The notes under the pieces: generated by a model | Told to the model about the DNA's origin: nothing | Databases searched by the model: none | Seen by the model: only the letters and a program-made list of their open reading frames with translations | Assembly: GCF_006148925.1 (NCBI RefSeq) | Contig: NZ_VAWB01000002.1 | Coordinates: forward strand, 310,001-374,000 | Source: Hyunsoonleella aestuarii | GTDB lineage: Bacteria; Bacteroidota; Bacteroidia; Flavobacteriales; Flavobacteriaceae | DNA length: 64,000 nt | Direction of reading: 5' to 3' | Shown: piece by piece, positions 17,385-25,316 of the stretch | Layout: each line of letters begins with the position of its first letter | Numbering within the stretch: the first letter of the stretch is position 1 | Program-made: the position numbers and the translations under genes

Positions 17385-18563
17385 TTATTGTGGCAATAAT
17401 ATCACTTCTAATGCATCACCAATATTAATAGTGCTTATATCTTCAGGTGCAAAAACTAAAGCGTTTGAAAGCGCAAATGTTTGTAACATTGATGAGTTTT
17501 GTCCATCTAAAATTTCAATTTGCCCATCGTTATAAATGCCTTTTAAAAATTGTGGTCTATCACCTTTCTTTACAAAACCGTTTATAGCTTTAGCCTTTAT
17601 TCTTGGTAATTCTAAATCTTTACGATGCATCATTTGTTGTAAAGCGATATACACATATACATAAAAGCAAGATAATGCTGCTGCTGGATTCCCAGGAAGT
17701 GCAAATACTTGGGTGTCTTCTTTTTTTCCATAAAATAAAGGCTTACCAGGTTTTTGCTTTACTTTATAAAAGAGTTCTTCAACTTGTAATTCTCTTAACG
17801 CTTTACCAACAAAATCATAATCTCCAACTGAGATACCGCCCGTAATTAACACCAAATCATTATTACCTATAGCACCTTTAAGCGTTTTAACAGTTTTAGT
17901 ATAATCGTCTTCAACTTTGTAAAGGGTAGCATCGTAAAACTTTAAATTATAAAGCGCACTCAAGAGCATTTTCGAATTGCTTTCGTAGATTTTCCCATAA
18001 GGCAAATCTTCTCCAGCATCTATTAATTCATTTCCAGTAGTAACAATTGCAATATTCGGCTTTTTGAAAACCGAAACCTGATAGATGCCAAGAGAAATCA
18101 AGTACCCAATGGCAGCAGGAGTCAACTTTGTGCCTTTTTTTAAAGCAATAGCTCCAGCTTTTACTTGTTCACCTAACGGACGAATATTATGCTCTAATGG
18201 AATTTGTTCTGAAATTCTAATGGTTTCACCATCAATAGCCACTTTTTCCTGCATCATAACGACATTTGCCGATTCAGGAACAGGTGCACCTGTAAATATT
18301 CTAACGGCTTCTCCTTTTTTTAATTGAGGTTCATGACCGTCACCAGCCTTAACTTCTCCAATTAGTTTATAAGATAAGTTGTCGTGCAAATTCAAAGCAT
18401 ACCCGTCCATAGCTGATTGCCTAAAAGGAGGCATGTTTATCGGTGATAAAACATCTTCAAACAACTCGTATCCACCAGCTTTTTCAACCTTTTTTATAGT
18501 CGATTGTAGTAACGGTTTGCCGTTTTGTTTTACAATAGAGATAGCTGTAGAAATGGAAATCAT
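17385..18563 (-). CDS. moeA: Molybdopterin molybdotransferase MoeA
   Basis: The protein is 392 residues, close to the family norm of about 400. PFRQSAMDGYAL near residue 46 is the start of the conserved core, RIFTGAPVPESANVVMMQE near residue 88 the second motif, VTTGNELIDAGE near residue 173, LITGGISVGDYDF near residue 238, and FALPGNPAAALSCFYVY near residue 289 the MPT-binding segment. It inserts molybdate into adenylylated molybdopterin. It is the first gene of the operon; its ATG is 8 bases downstream of a perfect inverted repeat that probably binds the ModE-like protein. No long leader is available, so a molybdenum-cofactor riboswitch is not supported. Confidence 0.95.
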   Translation of the reverse strand: MISISTAISIVKQNGKPLLQSTIKKVEKAGGYELFEDVLSPINMPPFRQSAMDGYALNLHDNLSYKLIGEVKAGDGHEPQLKKGEAVRIFTGAPVPESANVVMMQEKVAIDGETIRISEQIPLEHNIRPLGEQVKAGAIALKKGTKLTPAAIGYLISLGIYQVSVFKKPNIAIVTTGNELIDAGEDLPYGKIYESNSKMLLSALYNLKFYDATLYKVEDDYTKTVKTLKGAIGNNDLVLITGGISVGDYDFVGKALRELQVEELFYKVKQKPGKPLFYGKKEDTQVFALPGNPAAALSCFYVYVYIALQQMMHRKDLELPRIKAKAINGFVKKGDRPQFLKGIYNDGQIEILDGQNSSMLQTFALSNALVFAPEDISTINIGDALEVILLPQ

Positions 18564-18571
18564 TAGAAATT

Positions 18572-18599
18572 TTCGTTATATCCAATCAAATATAACGAA
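18572..18599 (-). promoter_or_regulatory. ModE-type operator overlapping the moeA operon promoter
   Basis: A perfect 10-base inverted repeat, TTCGTTATAT-N8-ATATAACGAA, lies 8 bases before the moeA start. The core CGTTATAT...ATATAACG matches the half-site form known for E. coli ModE operators. On the - strand TATATTTG (18594 down to 18587) lies within the spacer and inner right arm and fits the Bacteroidota -7 box, so bound ModE would block RNA polymerase. No good -33 TTG is present, as expected if expression is weak or regulated. The predicted leader is under 25 bases. Confidence 0.8.
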
Positions 18600-18740
18600 T
18601 TGATTTTGTTTATTACTTTCTTTGTTAGATTTTCCTAATGTGCACTGTGGAACTTTTAGATTCTTAAAACAAACTAATGTTCAAGGTATGAGAAGTTATT
18701 TTTTGAGTTTTATTACTTATTTAAAAATTCCAGTTTTAAC

Positions 18741-18764
18741 ATCCCACTTCGGCGGGATTTTTTT
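18741..18764 (+). terminator. Rho-independent terminator reading rightwards
   Basis: ATCCCACTTCGGCGGGAT forms a stem closed by a C(TTCG)G tetraloop with one A-C mismatch, followed by a run of seven T (18758-18764). No + strand gene ends here: moeA starts on the other strand at 18563. It therefore implies a short rightward transcript starting between about 18600 and 18740. A weak promoter candidate is TTTG at 18605-18608 and TAGATTTT at 18626-18633, spaced by 17 bases. Confidence 0.6.
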
Positions 18765-18766
18765 AC

Positions 18767-18801
18767 ATAAAAAAACTCTGTATAAATATTTATACAGAGT
18801 T
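18767..18801 (-). terminator. Rho-independent terminator reading leftwards (perfect 28-base palindrome)
   Basis: AACTCTGTATAAAT and its exact reverse complement make a 28-base palindrome at 18774-18801. Read on the - strand it is followed by a run of seven T (18775 down to 18769), as in an intrinsic terminator. It lies back to back with the rightward terminator at 18741-18764. It ends no known gene on the - strand, which points to a short leftward transcript. Confidence 0.55.
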
Positions 18802-18841
18802 ATGGGTTTTTTTAAATTCCCCCTTCGGAATTAATTAATAG
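18767..18841 (-). ncRNA. Candidate small RNA between moeA and yifB
   Basis: A - strand promoter at 18877-18847 would start transcription near 18841, and the palindromic terminator ends it near 18767, giving an RNA of about 75 bases. The 5' part can fold as AATTCC-GAAGGG-GGAATT, followed by an A-rich single-stranded stretch and the terminator hairpin. No open reading frame of useful length with a ribosome binding site was seen. This is a prediction from promoter plus terminator only; the family is unknown. Confidence 0.45.
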
Positions 18842-18846
18842 CATAT

Positions 18847-18877
18847 CAAAGATACTTTAGTCTTACCAAAACAACAA
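18847..18877 (-). promoter_or_regulatory. Predicted promoter of the candidate small RNA
   Basis: On the - strand TTG (18877-18875) is followed after 20 bases by TATCTTTG (18854-18847), a full match to the Bacteroidota -33/-7 pattern and the same -7 box as at the SRP RNA gene. The next - strand gene start is moeA, almost 300 bases away and behind a terminator. Confidence 0.5.
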
Positions 18878-19011
18878 CAGCGGGATTAATCAATATGTTT
18901 GCTATATTAACCTTAAAACTGAGGTATATTAAACTCTGGGTAAAAATATCATACAAAATTACATTCGCTAGTTTAAATACATTTCTTACATTTAAACAGT
19001 AAAGAAATTAT

Positions 19012-20547
19012 ATGCTTAAAAAAGTTTTTGGTAGTGCCGTTTTCGGTGTTGAAGCTACCACCATAGTTGTTGAGGTAAACGTTGATAATGGCATTGGATA
19101 TCATTTAGTTGGGTTGCCCGACAATGCCATTAAAGAAAGTAACTATCGTATTGCAGCTGCTCTTCAGAATAATGGATATAAAATCCCAGGGAAGAAAATT
19201 ATCATTAATATGTCACCTGCCGATTTGCGCAAAGAAGGTTCGGCTTACGATTTAACTTTAGCTATTGGGATTTTGGCATCTTCAAGTCAAATTAAGACAG
19301 AGAACTTAGAAAAATATTTAATTATGGGTGAATTGTCTCTTGATGGTAGTTTACAACCAATAAAAGGGGCATTACCTATTGCAGTTAAGGCTAGGGAAGA
19401 GGGTTTTAAAGGATTCATACTCCCAAAAGTAAATGCAAAAGAAGCGGCTATTGTAAACAGTTTAGAAGTCTATGGGGTGGAGAATATAAAGGAAGTTATT
19501 GACTACTTCGATAAAGGAACACCATTAGAGCAAACAATAATTGATACTCGAAAAGAGTTTGAAAAAAATTTAAACTATCCTGAATTCGATTTTGCCGATG
19601 TAAAAGGACAGGAAGGTATAAAACGTTGTATGGAAATTGCTGCCGCTGGTGGCCACAATATTATTTTAATTGGTCCGCCAGGAGCTGGTAAAACCATGTT
19701 AGCAAAGCGATTACCAAGCATTCTGCCACCAATGACTTTACATGAAGCATTAGAAACAACAAAGATTCATTCTGTTGTGGGACGCGTAAAAGATACAGGA
19801 TTGATGGCGCAGCGTCCTTTTCGTAGTCCTCATCATACAATTTCGGATGTTGCCCTTGTAGGCGGTGGGGCTTACCCACAACCAGGAGAGATTTCTCTAT
19901 CTCATAATGGTGTTTTGTTTTTAGATGAACTACCCGAATTTAAGCGGAGCGTGTTGGAAGTCATGCGGCAACCTTTAGAAGATAGAGAAGTGACTATCTC
20001 GCGGGCGAAGTTCACAGTAACCTATCCGTCGTCTTTTATGTTGGTGGCTAGTATGAATCCTAGTCCAGGAGGATATTTTAACGATCCTGATGCACCGGTA
20101 ACGTCCAGTCCAGCAGAGATGCAACGGTATTTGAGTAAAATTTCTGGTCCTTTATTAGATCGAATTGACATACATATCGAAGTAACGCCCGTTCCCTTTG
20201 ATAAATTATCAGACGATAGAAAAGGTGAAACTTCTGTTGAAATAAGAAAACGTGTCACGGCTGCCAGAGATATACAAAGTAACCGCTTCGAAGATTCGGA
20301 AACGGTGCATTACAATGCTCAAATGAATACCAAACAAATTCGAAAATATTGTGTTTTGGATGAAGCCTCAAAGCAATTACTCAAAACAGCTATGGAACGA
20401 TTGAATTTATCCGCTAGAGCGTATGATAGGATTTTAAAAGTTTCACGTACAATAGCAGATCTTGAGGATTCTGAATATGTAAATGGATCTCATATAAGTG
20501 AAGCTATTCAATATAGAAGTTTGGATAGAGAAGGTTGGTTGGGGTAA
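19012..20547 (+). CDS. comM: YifB/ComM-family Mg-chelatase-like AAA+ ATPase
   Basis: This 511-residue protein has a family-typical length. Residues 1-180 form the N-terminal LonC-like domain ([30 protein letters not shown]). Walker A is [13 protein letters not shown] near residue 218, Walker B is [11 protein letters not shown] near residue 303, and [16 protein letters not shown] lies between them. The Mg-chelatase C-terminal part has [20 protein letters not shown] near residue 465 (in part). In naturally competent bacteria ComM is a hexameric helicase that extends branch migration during recombination of incoming DNA. It is the only gene on + strand transcription from the 18.6-19.0 kb gap and is followed after 51 bases by the DUF2891 gene. 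Confidence 0.93.
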   Translation: MLKKVFGSAVFGVEATTIVVEVNVDNGIGYHLVGLPDNAIKESNYRIAAALQNNGYKIPGKKIIINMSPADLRKEGSAYDLTLAIGILASSSQIKTENLEKYLIMGELSLDGSLQPIKGALPIAVKAREEGFKGFILPKVNAKEAAIVNSLEVYGVENIKEVIDYFDKGTPLEQTIIDTRKEFEKNLNYPEFDFADVKGQEGIKRCMEIAAAGGHNIILIGPPGAGKTMLAKRLPSILPPMTLHEALETTKIHSVVGRVKDTGLMAQRPFRSPHHTISDVALVGGGAYPQPGEISLSHNGVLFLDELPEFKRSVLEVMRQPLEDREVTISRAKFTVTYPSSFMLVASMNPSPGGYFNDPDAPVTSSPAEMQRYLSKISGPLLDRIDIHIEVTPVPFDKLSDDRKGETSVEIRKRVTAARDIQSNRFEDSETVHYNAQMNTKQIRKYCVLDEASKQLLKTAMERLNLSARAYDRILKVSRTIADLEDSEYVNGSHISEAIQYRSLDREGWLG

Positions 20548-20598
20548 GTATATTATGATTAATTAACAAGGAGTAGTCGATATCTTAAAAAAAGAAAT

Positions 20599-21714
20599 AT
20601 GAAGAATTTTATATTCATTGTCATACTGCAATTTTCAATTTTCGGATGTAATCCAAAAAAAGAAAAGCAAGAAATTGCTGCACCTTCAAAAGTCGAAATT
20701 GTAGAAAAACCTATTCTTAATTTAGAACAAGCCAATAAATTAGCGGCCTTACCATTACACTGTATTAACACAGAATATCCGAACAGGCTATCCCAGACTT
20801 TAGGCGGTAATGAGGATTTAAAACCACCTACAACCTTGCATCCCGCTTTTTATGGTTGTTTCGATTGGCATTCTTCTGTGCATGGTCATTGGAGTTTGGT
20901 AAGCCTACTAAAATCCTTTCCTAATCTTGAAAATGCAGAGGAAATAAAACAGCGTTTACTGAGCAATATTTCAAAAGAAAATATTGATGCGGAAGTAGCC
21001 TATTTTCAAGGCAAACATAATAAATCTTACGAGCGTACCTATGGATGGGCGTGGTTACTAAAATTAGCAGAAGAACTTCATACCTGGGATGATTTGGTAG
21101 CAAGAGAATTGGAAATGAATATGCAACCTTTAACCGATTTACTGGTTGAAAAATATATTGCCTTTCTTCCTAAATTGAACTACCCACAGCGGGTCGGTAC
21201 GCATACTAATACTGCTTTTGGTGTATCGTTCGCGTATGATTATGCAGAAACTGTCAATAATGAAGATCTTAAAAATGTCATTCGGGAGCGTGCCTTATAC
21301 TTTTACCAAAATGATAAAAACTGCCCGATAACATGGGAGCCGAGTGGTAGTGATTTTTTGTCCCCGTGTTTAGAAGAAGGCTCTTTAATGAAGCGCTTGT
21401 TATCTAAAGAAGACTTTAGAGAATGGATTAATACCTTTTTGCCTCAATTAAAAGATCCAAACTACAATCTTGAAGTAGGGATAGTTTCTGATAGAACCGA
21501 TGGACAATTGGTACATTTAGATGGTGTAAACTTTTCAAGGGCTTGGGATCTATATAAAATAGCAGAAGATTTACCAGAGTATAATCATCTTAAAAACTTA
21601 GCTAACAAGCATATCAACTATTCACTACCTAGTATTTTTGGCGACAGTTACGAAGGTGGACACTGGCTAGGTAGCTTTGCTATTTATGCGCTTAATGCAT
21701 CGCAGAATGATTAA
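20599..21714 (+). CDS. DUF2891 family lipoprotein
   Basis: The protein is 371 residues. The N-terminal hydrophobic segment ends in FSIFGC, a likely lipobox, so it is probably lipid-anchored and exported. HPAFYGCFDWHSSVHGHWSL near residue 76 (the hallmark of DUF2891), RTYGWAWLLKLAEEL near residue 144, TNTAFGVSF and WEPSGSDFLSPCLEE follow; the histidine- and tryptophan-rich pattern and helical content suggest an alpha/alpha-barrel, possibly a hydrolase or lyase, but no activity is established. Its last codons overlap the start of the transporter gene, linking it to the 5-oxoproline module downstream. The function is unknown to me. Confidence 0.8.
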   Translation: MKNFIFIVILQFSIFGCNPKKEKQEIAAPSKVEIVEKPILNLEQANKLAALPLHCINTEYPNRLSQTLGGNEDLKPPTTLHPAFYGCFDWHSSVHGHWSLVSLLKSFPNLENAEEIKQRLLSNISKENIDAEVAYFQGKHNKSYERTYGWAWLLKLAEELHTWDDLVARELEMNMQPLTDLLVEKYIAFLPKLNYPQRVGTHTNTAFGVSFAYDYAETVNNEDLKNVIRERALYFYQNDKNCPITWEPSGSDFLSPCLEEGSLMKRLLSKEDFREWINTFLPQLKDPNYNLEVGIVSDRTDGQLVHLDGVNFSRAWDLYKIAEDLPEYNHLKNLANKHINYSLPSIFGDSYEGGHWLGSFAIYALNASQND

Positions 21715-22939
21715 AAAATGGTTTCGTAATATTGGACCTGGCCCTTTAATAGCAGCTGCTTTTATAGGCCCTGGTACGGTTACAGTTTGTACGCTTGCTG
21801 GTGTTGGATTTGGGTTTGCATTGCTTTGGGCTATGACGCTATCTATAATAGCTACTATTGTTTTACAAGAAATGGCGGCAAGATTAGGCATTATTTCTCA
21901 AAAGGGTCTTGCAGAAATTTTAAGATCAGAAATAAAGCATCCTATATTAAAAGGGTTTGCCATTGTTTTAACACTTTCAGCAATCGTAATAGGTAATGCT
22001 GCCTACGAAGCCGGTAATATCTCTGGTGGTGTTTTAGGATTAGAAACTATAGTTGGTCATCAGTTTATTGCATTTGGTGATTTTTCATTGAATTTATTAA
22101 GTCTTACCATAGGATGCATTGCATTCATTTTATTGTATATAGGAAATTATAAAGTACTCGAAAGGGTTTTGGTTTTTCTGGTGATTTTAATGAGTTTATC
22201 ATTTTTGTTTTCAGCAATAATAACTAAACCGAATCTTTTCAAGGTTTTTGAAGGTGCCTTTATCCCTAATTTTCCAAAGGAAAGTTTATTAACTATTTTG
22301 GGTTTAATTGGTACTACGGTTGTACCTTATAACTTGTTTTTGCATGCTTCATTAGTAAAAGAGAAATGGAAAGGTGAGAGCGACTTACAATATGCTAGAA
22401 AAGATACGTTTATAGCCATTATTTTAGGTGGCTTAGTTTCTATGTGTATTATAGTATCTGCAGCTTCCATTGATTCGTTCCAAATTAATAATGCTTCTGA
22501 TTTGGCTAAAGGCTTAGAACCAGTTTTTGGAAGTTTTGCTAAATACTTTTTGTCAATCGGGTTGTTCGCAGCTGGTATTACAAGTGCCATAACAGCTCCT
22601 TTGGCAGCAGCCTATGTAGCAAGTGGTTGTTTAGGGTGGAAAACAAATTTGCGTTCAAGAAAGTTTAGAGCAGTTTGGATATTTATTTTAGTTTTAGGGG
22701 TGTTGTTTTCATCGCTCAATATCAAACCCATTACTATTATCAAGTTTGCACAAATAGCTAATGGTATTCTTTTACCTATTATTGCTGGATTTTTGCTATG
22801 GGTTATGAATAAGGAAAGTGCACTCGGAGTTTATAAGAATAGTTTAAAACAAAACTTATTAGGATTTGTTATCTTAGTTATCAGTTTATTATTATCCATT
22901 GTGGCGCTTAATAAAGTGCTTCAACTTAATTTATTTTAG
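21707..22939 (+). CDS. Nramp-fold transporter lacking metal-binding residues (YcsG-like)
   Basis: A start at ATG 21707 (MIKKWFRNIGPGPL) is preferred over the upstream ATG at 21677; it overlaps the DUF2891 stop by 8 bases. About eleven hydrophobic helices are present. The Nramp scaffold is clear: IGPGPLIAAAFIGPGTV in TM1 and GTTVVPYNLFLHASL in TM6. The metal ligands are missing: the TM1 DPGN motif reads GPGT and the TM6 MPH motif reads VPY. The transporter is therefore unlikely to carry Mn or Fe. Its stop overlaps the pxpA GTG start. In Bacillus subtilis the Nramp-like ycsG lies in the ycsF-kipIA operon, the same association, so an organic substrate such as 5-oxoproline is a fair inference. 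Confidence 0.85.
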   Translation: MIKKWFRNIGPGPLIAAAFIGPGTVTVCTLAGVGFGFALLWAMTLSIIATIVLQEMAARLGIISQKGLAEILRSEIKHPILKGFAIVLTLSAIVIGNAAYEAGNISGGVLGLETIVGHQFIAFGDFSLNLLSLTIGCIAFILLYIGNYKVLERVLVFLVILMSLSFLFSAIITKPNLFKVFEGAFIPNFPKESLLTILGLIGTTVVPYNLFLHASLVKEKWKGESDLQYARKDTFIAIILGGLVSMCIIVSAASIDSFQINNASDLAKGLEPVFGSFAKYFLSIGLFAAGITSAITAPLAAAYVASGCLGWKTNLRSRKFRAVWIFILVLGVLFSSLNIKPITIIKFAQIANGILLPIIAGFLLWVMNKESALGVYKNSLKQNLLGFVILVISLLLSIVALNKVLQLNLF

Positions 22940-23679
22940 TGAATAATCTTATAGTTGATATTAATGCTGATGTAGGAGAGGGCATAGGCAATGAATCGGA
23001 ATTGCTACCATTAGTTTCTTCGTGTAACATTGCATGCGGTGGTCATGCAGGGGATAATGAGACAATGGTTAAAGTTATTAAAGAAGCTAAGAAAAATGGC
23101 GTTAAAATTGGGGCGCACCCTTCATTTCCAGATAAAGAGGGTTTTGGAAGAAAGCCAATGGATATTTCTTGTGCAGCTTTATTTAAATCGCTAGAAGATC
23201 AAACAAATCGACTATTAAACCACTTGAAACATGCAAACGCAGCGTTGCACCATATTAAACCTCATGGAGCACTTTATAATTTGGCTGCAAAAGATGAAAG
23301 AACGGCAAATGTAATTGTAGAACTTATGAAGTGTTTTGCCTTACCTATTTATCTTTATGTACCCTATGGTTCGGTAATTGCTGTAATGGCTCAAAAGAAC
23401 AATATCCCCATTATTTATGAAGCCTTTGCCGATAGAAATTACAATGATGATTTAAGTCTTGTTTCACGTGAGTATTCGAACGCTATTATTTCAGATTCAG
23501 AAGATATGTTTAATCATGTTTATGGGATGATAAAAAATAAAAAGGTAAAAACAGTTAACGGTGCCCATATTCATATTGAAGCACATACGTTTTGTGTACA
23601 TGGGGATAATCCTGAGGCTATAAAACTGTTGAAAAGTTTGAGATTACGATTATTAGAAAATAATATTCAAATTCTTTAA
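22939..23679 (+). CDS. pxpA: 5-oxoprolinase subunit A (LamB/YcsF family)
   Basis: This 246-residue protein begins at a GTG that overlaps the transporter stop. VDINADVGEGIGNE near residue 6, SSCNIACGGHAGD near residue 27, GAHPSFPDKEGFGRK near residue 57, and HIKPHGALYN near residue 105 are the conserved LamB/YcsF segments. PxpA works with PxpB and PxpC to open 5-oxoproline to glutamate with ATP. The three subunit genes follow each other directly here (pxpA to pxpB gap 1 base). The complex clears pyroglutamate formed by spontaneous cyclisation of glutamine or by glutaminyl cyclase, which is itself encoded at 60.4 kb. Confidence 0.93.
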   Translation: MNNLIVDINADVGEGIGNESELLPLVSSCNIACGGHAGDNETMVKVIKEAKKNGVKIGAHPSFPDKEGFGRKPMDISCAALFKSLEDQTNRLLNHLKHANAALHHIKPHGALYNLAAKDERTANVIVELMKCFALPIYLYVPYGSVIAVMAQKNNIPIIYEAFADRNYNDDLSLVSREYSNAIISDSEDMFNHVYGMIKNKKVKTVNGAHIHIEAHTFCVHGDNPEAIKLLKSLRLRLLENNIQIL

Positions 23680-23680
23680 T

Positions 23681-24415
23681 ATGTCGAATTATGAATTGTC
23701 GTTCAAACGTTTTGGTGAATCCGCTATTCTTATAGAATGGCCTCAGATAATTCATAAGGATGTATTAAATAATATCTTGAATTTTAAGCAGTCACTACTT
23801 GAATATTATAAAGATTATCAAGTTTATTTAAACCATGCATATTGCTCGTTATTAATCAATTATGAGACATACGATTTCAAATATTATAATGAAGTTAAAG
23901 TTTTAAAAGATCTATATAATTCAAATAAGGATAATTTATCAAAGTCTGCGTTGTTATGGAAAGTTCCTGTTTGTTATGACAGTTCATTTGGAATTGACTT
24001 GGAGGAACTTTCTGAAGCTAAAAAGCTTAATGTAGACGATATTATTAACCTGCATACCAAAGTGGATTACTTAATTTATTTCGTTGGTTTTTTACCTGGA
24101 TTTTTATATTTAGGAGGGCTGGAAGAAGTACTTCATACACCTAGAAGGGCAACACCTAGATTAAACATTGCAAAAGGAGCTGTAGCTATTGGTGGAAAAC
24201 AAACAGGGGTTTATCCTAGCCAAAGTCCTGGAGGATGGCATATAATTGGTAATTCACCAATAAATTTTTTTAATATCGAACATGAAAAGCCTTGTTTTGC
24301 CCAGGCTGGAGATTTTATTAAATTCTATTCCGTGACAACTGAAAAGTTTAGAGAAATAAAAACGTTAGTAGAAGCTGGTGTTTACCAATTAGAAAGTGAG
24401 ATAATCAATGATTAA
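23681..24415 (+). CDS. pxpB: 5-oxoprolinase subunit B (KipI-like)
   Basis: This 244-residue protein belongs to the allophanate-hydrolase-subunit-1/KipI family. It shows GIDLEELSEAKKLNVDDIINLHTK (in part) near residue 107, VGFLPGFLYLGGL near residue 138, PRRATPRLNIAKGAVAIGG (in part) near residue 157, and QTGVYPSQSPGGWHIIG near residue 172, the conserved core. It acts with PxpC as the ATP-dependent half of 5-oxoprolinase; some homologues (KipI in Bacillus) also inhibit a sporulation kinase, which is irrelevant here. It overlaps pxpC by 8 bases. Confidence 0.92.
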   Translation: MSNYELSFKRFGESAILIEWPQIIHKDVLNNILNFKQSLLEYYKDYQVYLNHAYCSLLINYETYDFKYYNEVKVLKDLYNSNKDNLSKSALLWKVPVCYDSSFGIDLEELSEAKKLNVDDIINLHTKVDYLIYFVGFLPGFLYLGGLEEVLHTPRRATPRLNIAKGAVAIGGKQTGVYPSQSPGGWHIIGNSPINFFNIEHEKPCFAQAGDFIKFYSVTTEKFREIKTLVEAGVYQLESEIIND

Positions 24416-25259
24416 AGTATTAAAACCTGGATTTTATTCAAGTATCCAAGATATAGGTCGTATTGGTGGTCAAGCTTTCGGCGTTCCGGTTTCGGGGACT
24501 ATGGACGCTTATGCAGGTAAGCTGGCTAATGCATTATTGGGTAATAAAAGTGAAGTGGCGGTTTTAGAAATAACCATGACTGGTGCAACTTTTGAATTTA
24601 ATTGTTCTACTTTAATTTGTATCACTGGAGCAGATATGAATCCTAATCTAAATAAAATTCAAATCAGAAACAATCAAGTTGTTCATATTAAAGAAGGAGA
24701 TGTATTGAGCTTTGGGAAATTGAATAGAGGCTTTAGGGCTTATTTGGCCGTTTTTGGAGGTTTTAAGGCAAAAAGAGTAATGGGTAGTTATAGCATGTAT
24801 AGGGGCATAACAGAGCAGACAAATATTAAGAAAGGAGATGCCTTAGATATAAATGTAATAAGTCCAACAACATATAATACTAATGCTTCATTAAGAGTTA
24901 AAAGTGATTATATTAATGATATTACTATCGAGGTTTTTAAAGGGCCAGAATTTCAATTACTCACTGAAATTCAGCAGAATAAATTATTAAATTCAGAATT
25001 TACAATTTCAAAAAACAATAATAGAATGGCATATCAACTAAACGATAAGCTTGTAAATAATTTGAAACCTATAATAACATCGCCTGTTCTTCCTGGAACA
25101 GTTCAACTGACACCTTCTGGGACTCTAATTATTTTAATGCGTGATTGCCAAACAACAGGAGGTTATCCAAGAGTGCTACAGTTAAAAAATATGGCTATTA
25201 ATGTTTTATCACAGAAATTTACTGGGAATAATATTAGGTTTAAGCTAATACAGTTTTAG
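24408..25259 (+). CDS. pxpC: 5-oxoprolinase subunit C (KipA-like)
   Basis: This 283-residue protein belongs to the biotin-dependent carboxyltransferase-like / allophanate-hydrolase-subunit-2 family. SIQDIGRIGGQAFGVPVSG near residue 11, GKLANALLGNKSEVAVLEIT (in part) near residue 36, CITGADMNPNLN near residue 70, AYLAVFGGF near residue 112, and ITSPVLPGTVQLTPSGTLI (in part) near residue 221 are conserved. It overlaps pxpB by 8 bases and ends the pxpABC set. A 57-base gap leads to a lipoprotein gene that may be part of the same transcript. Confidence 0.92.
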   Translation: MIKVLKPGFYSSIQDIGRIGGQAFGVPVSGTMDAYAGKLANALLGNKSEVAVLEITMTGATFEFNCSTLICITGADMNPNLNKIQIRNNQVVHIKEGDVLSFGKLNRGFRAYLAVFGGFKAKRVMGSYSMYRGITEQTNIKKGDALDINVISPTTYNTNASLRVKSDYINDITIEVFKGPEFQLLTEIQQNKLLNSEFTISKNNNRMAYQLNDKLVNNLKPIITSPVLPGTVQLTPSGTLIILMRDCQTTGGYPRVLQLKNMAINVLSQKFTGNNIRFKLIQF

Positions 25260-25316
25260 CAAAACTTTATAATATTTCTAGAAAGGATTATATAGTTTTA
25301 CATACAAACCAAAGGT

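Larger units (their letters stand above)
18564..19011. other. 448-base divergent intergenic region
   Basis: The gap separates the leftward moeA operon from the rightward yifB gene. It holds the ModE box, two opposed terminators, the candidate small RNA with its promoter, and about 160 bases of AT-rich DNA before yifB in which no strong promoter was seen. A 70-codon frame at 18622-18834 runs through both hairpins and is not believed to be a gene. Confidence 0.6.

Noticed and set aside
18564-18700. A molybdenum cofactor riboswitch ahead of moeA
   Set aside because: The predicted message leader is under 25 bases, too short for the riboswitch, and a protein operator is present instead.
18622-18834. 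A 70-codon + strand frame in the moeA-yifB gap
   Set aside because: It runs straight through two terminator hairpins, has no recognisable domain and no good ribosome binding site; small RNAs explain the region better.
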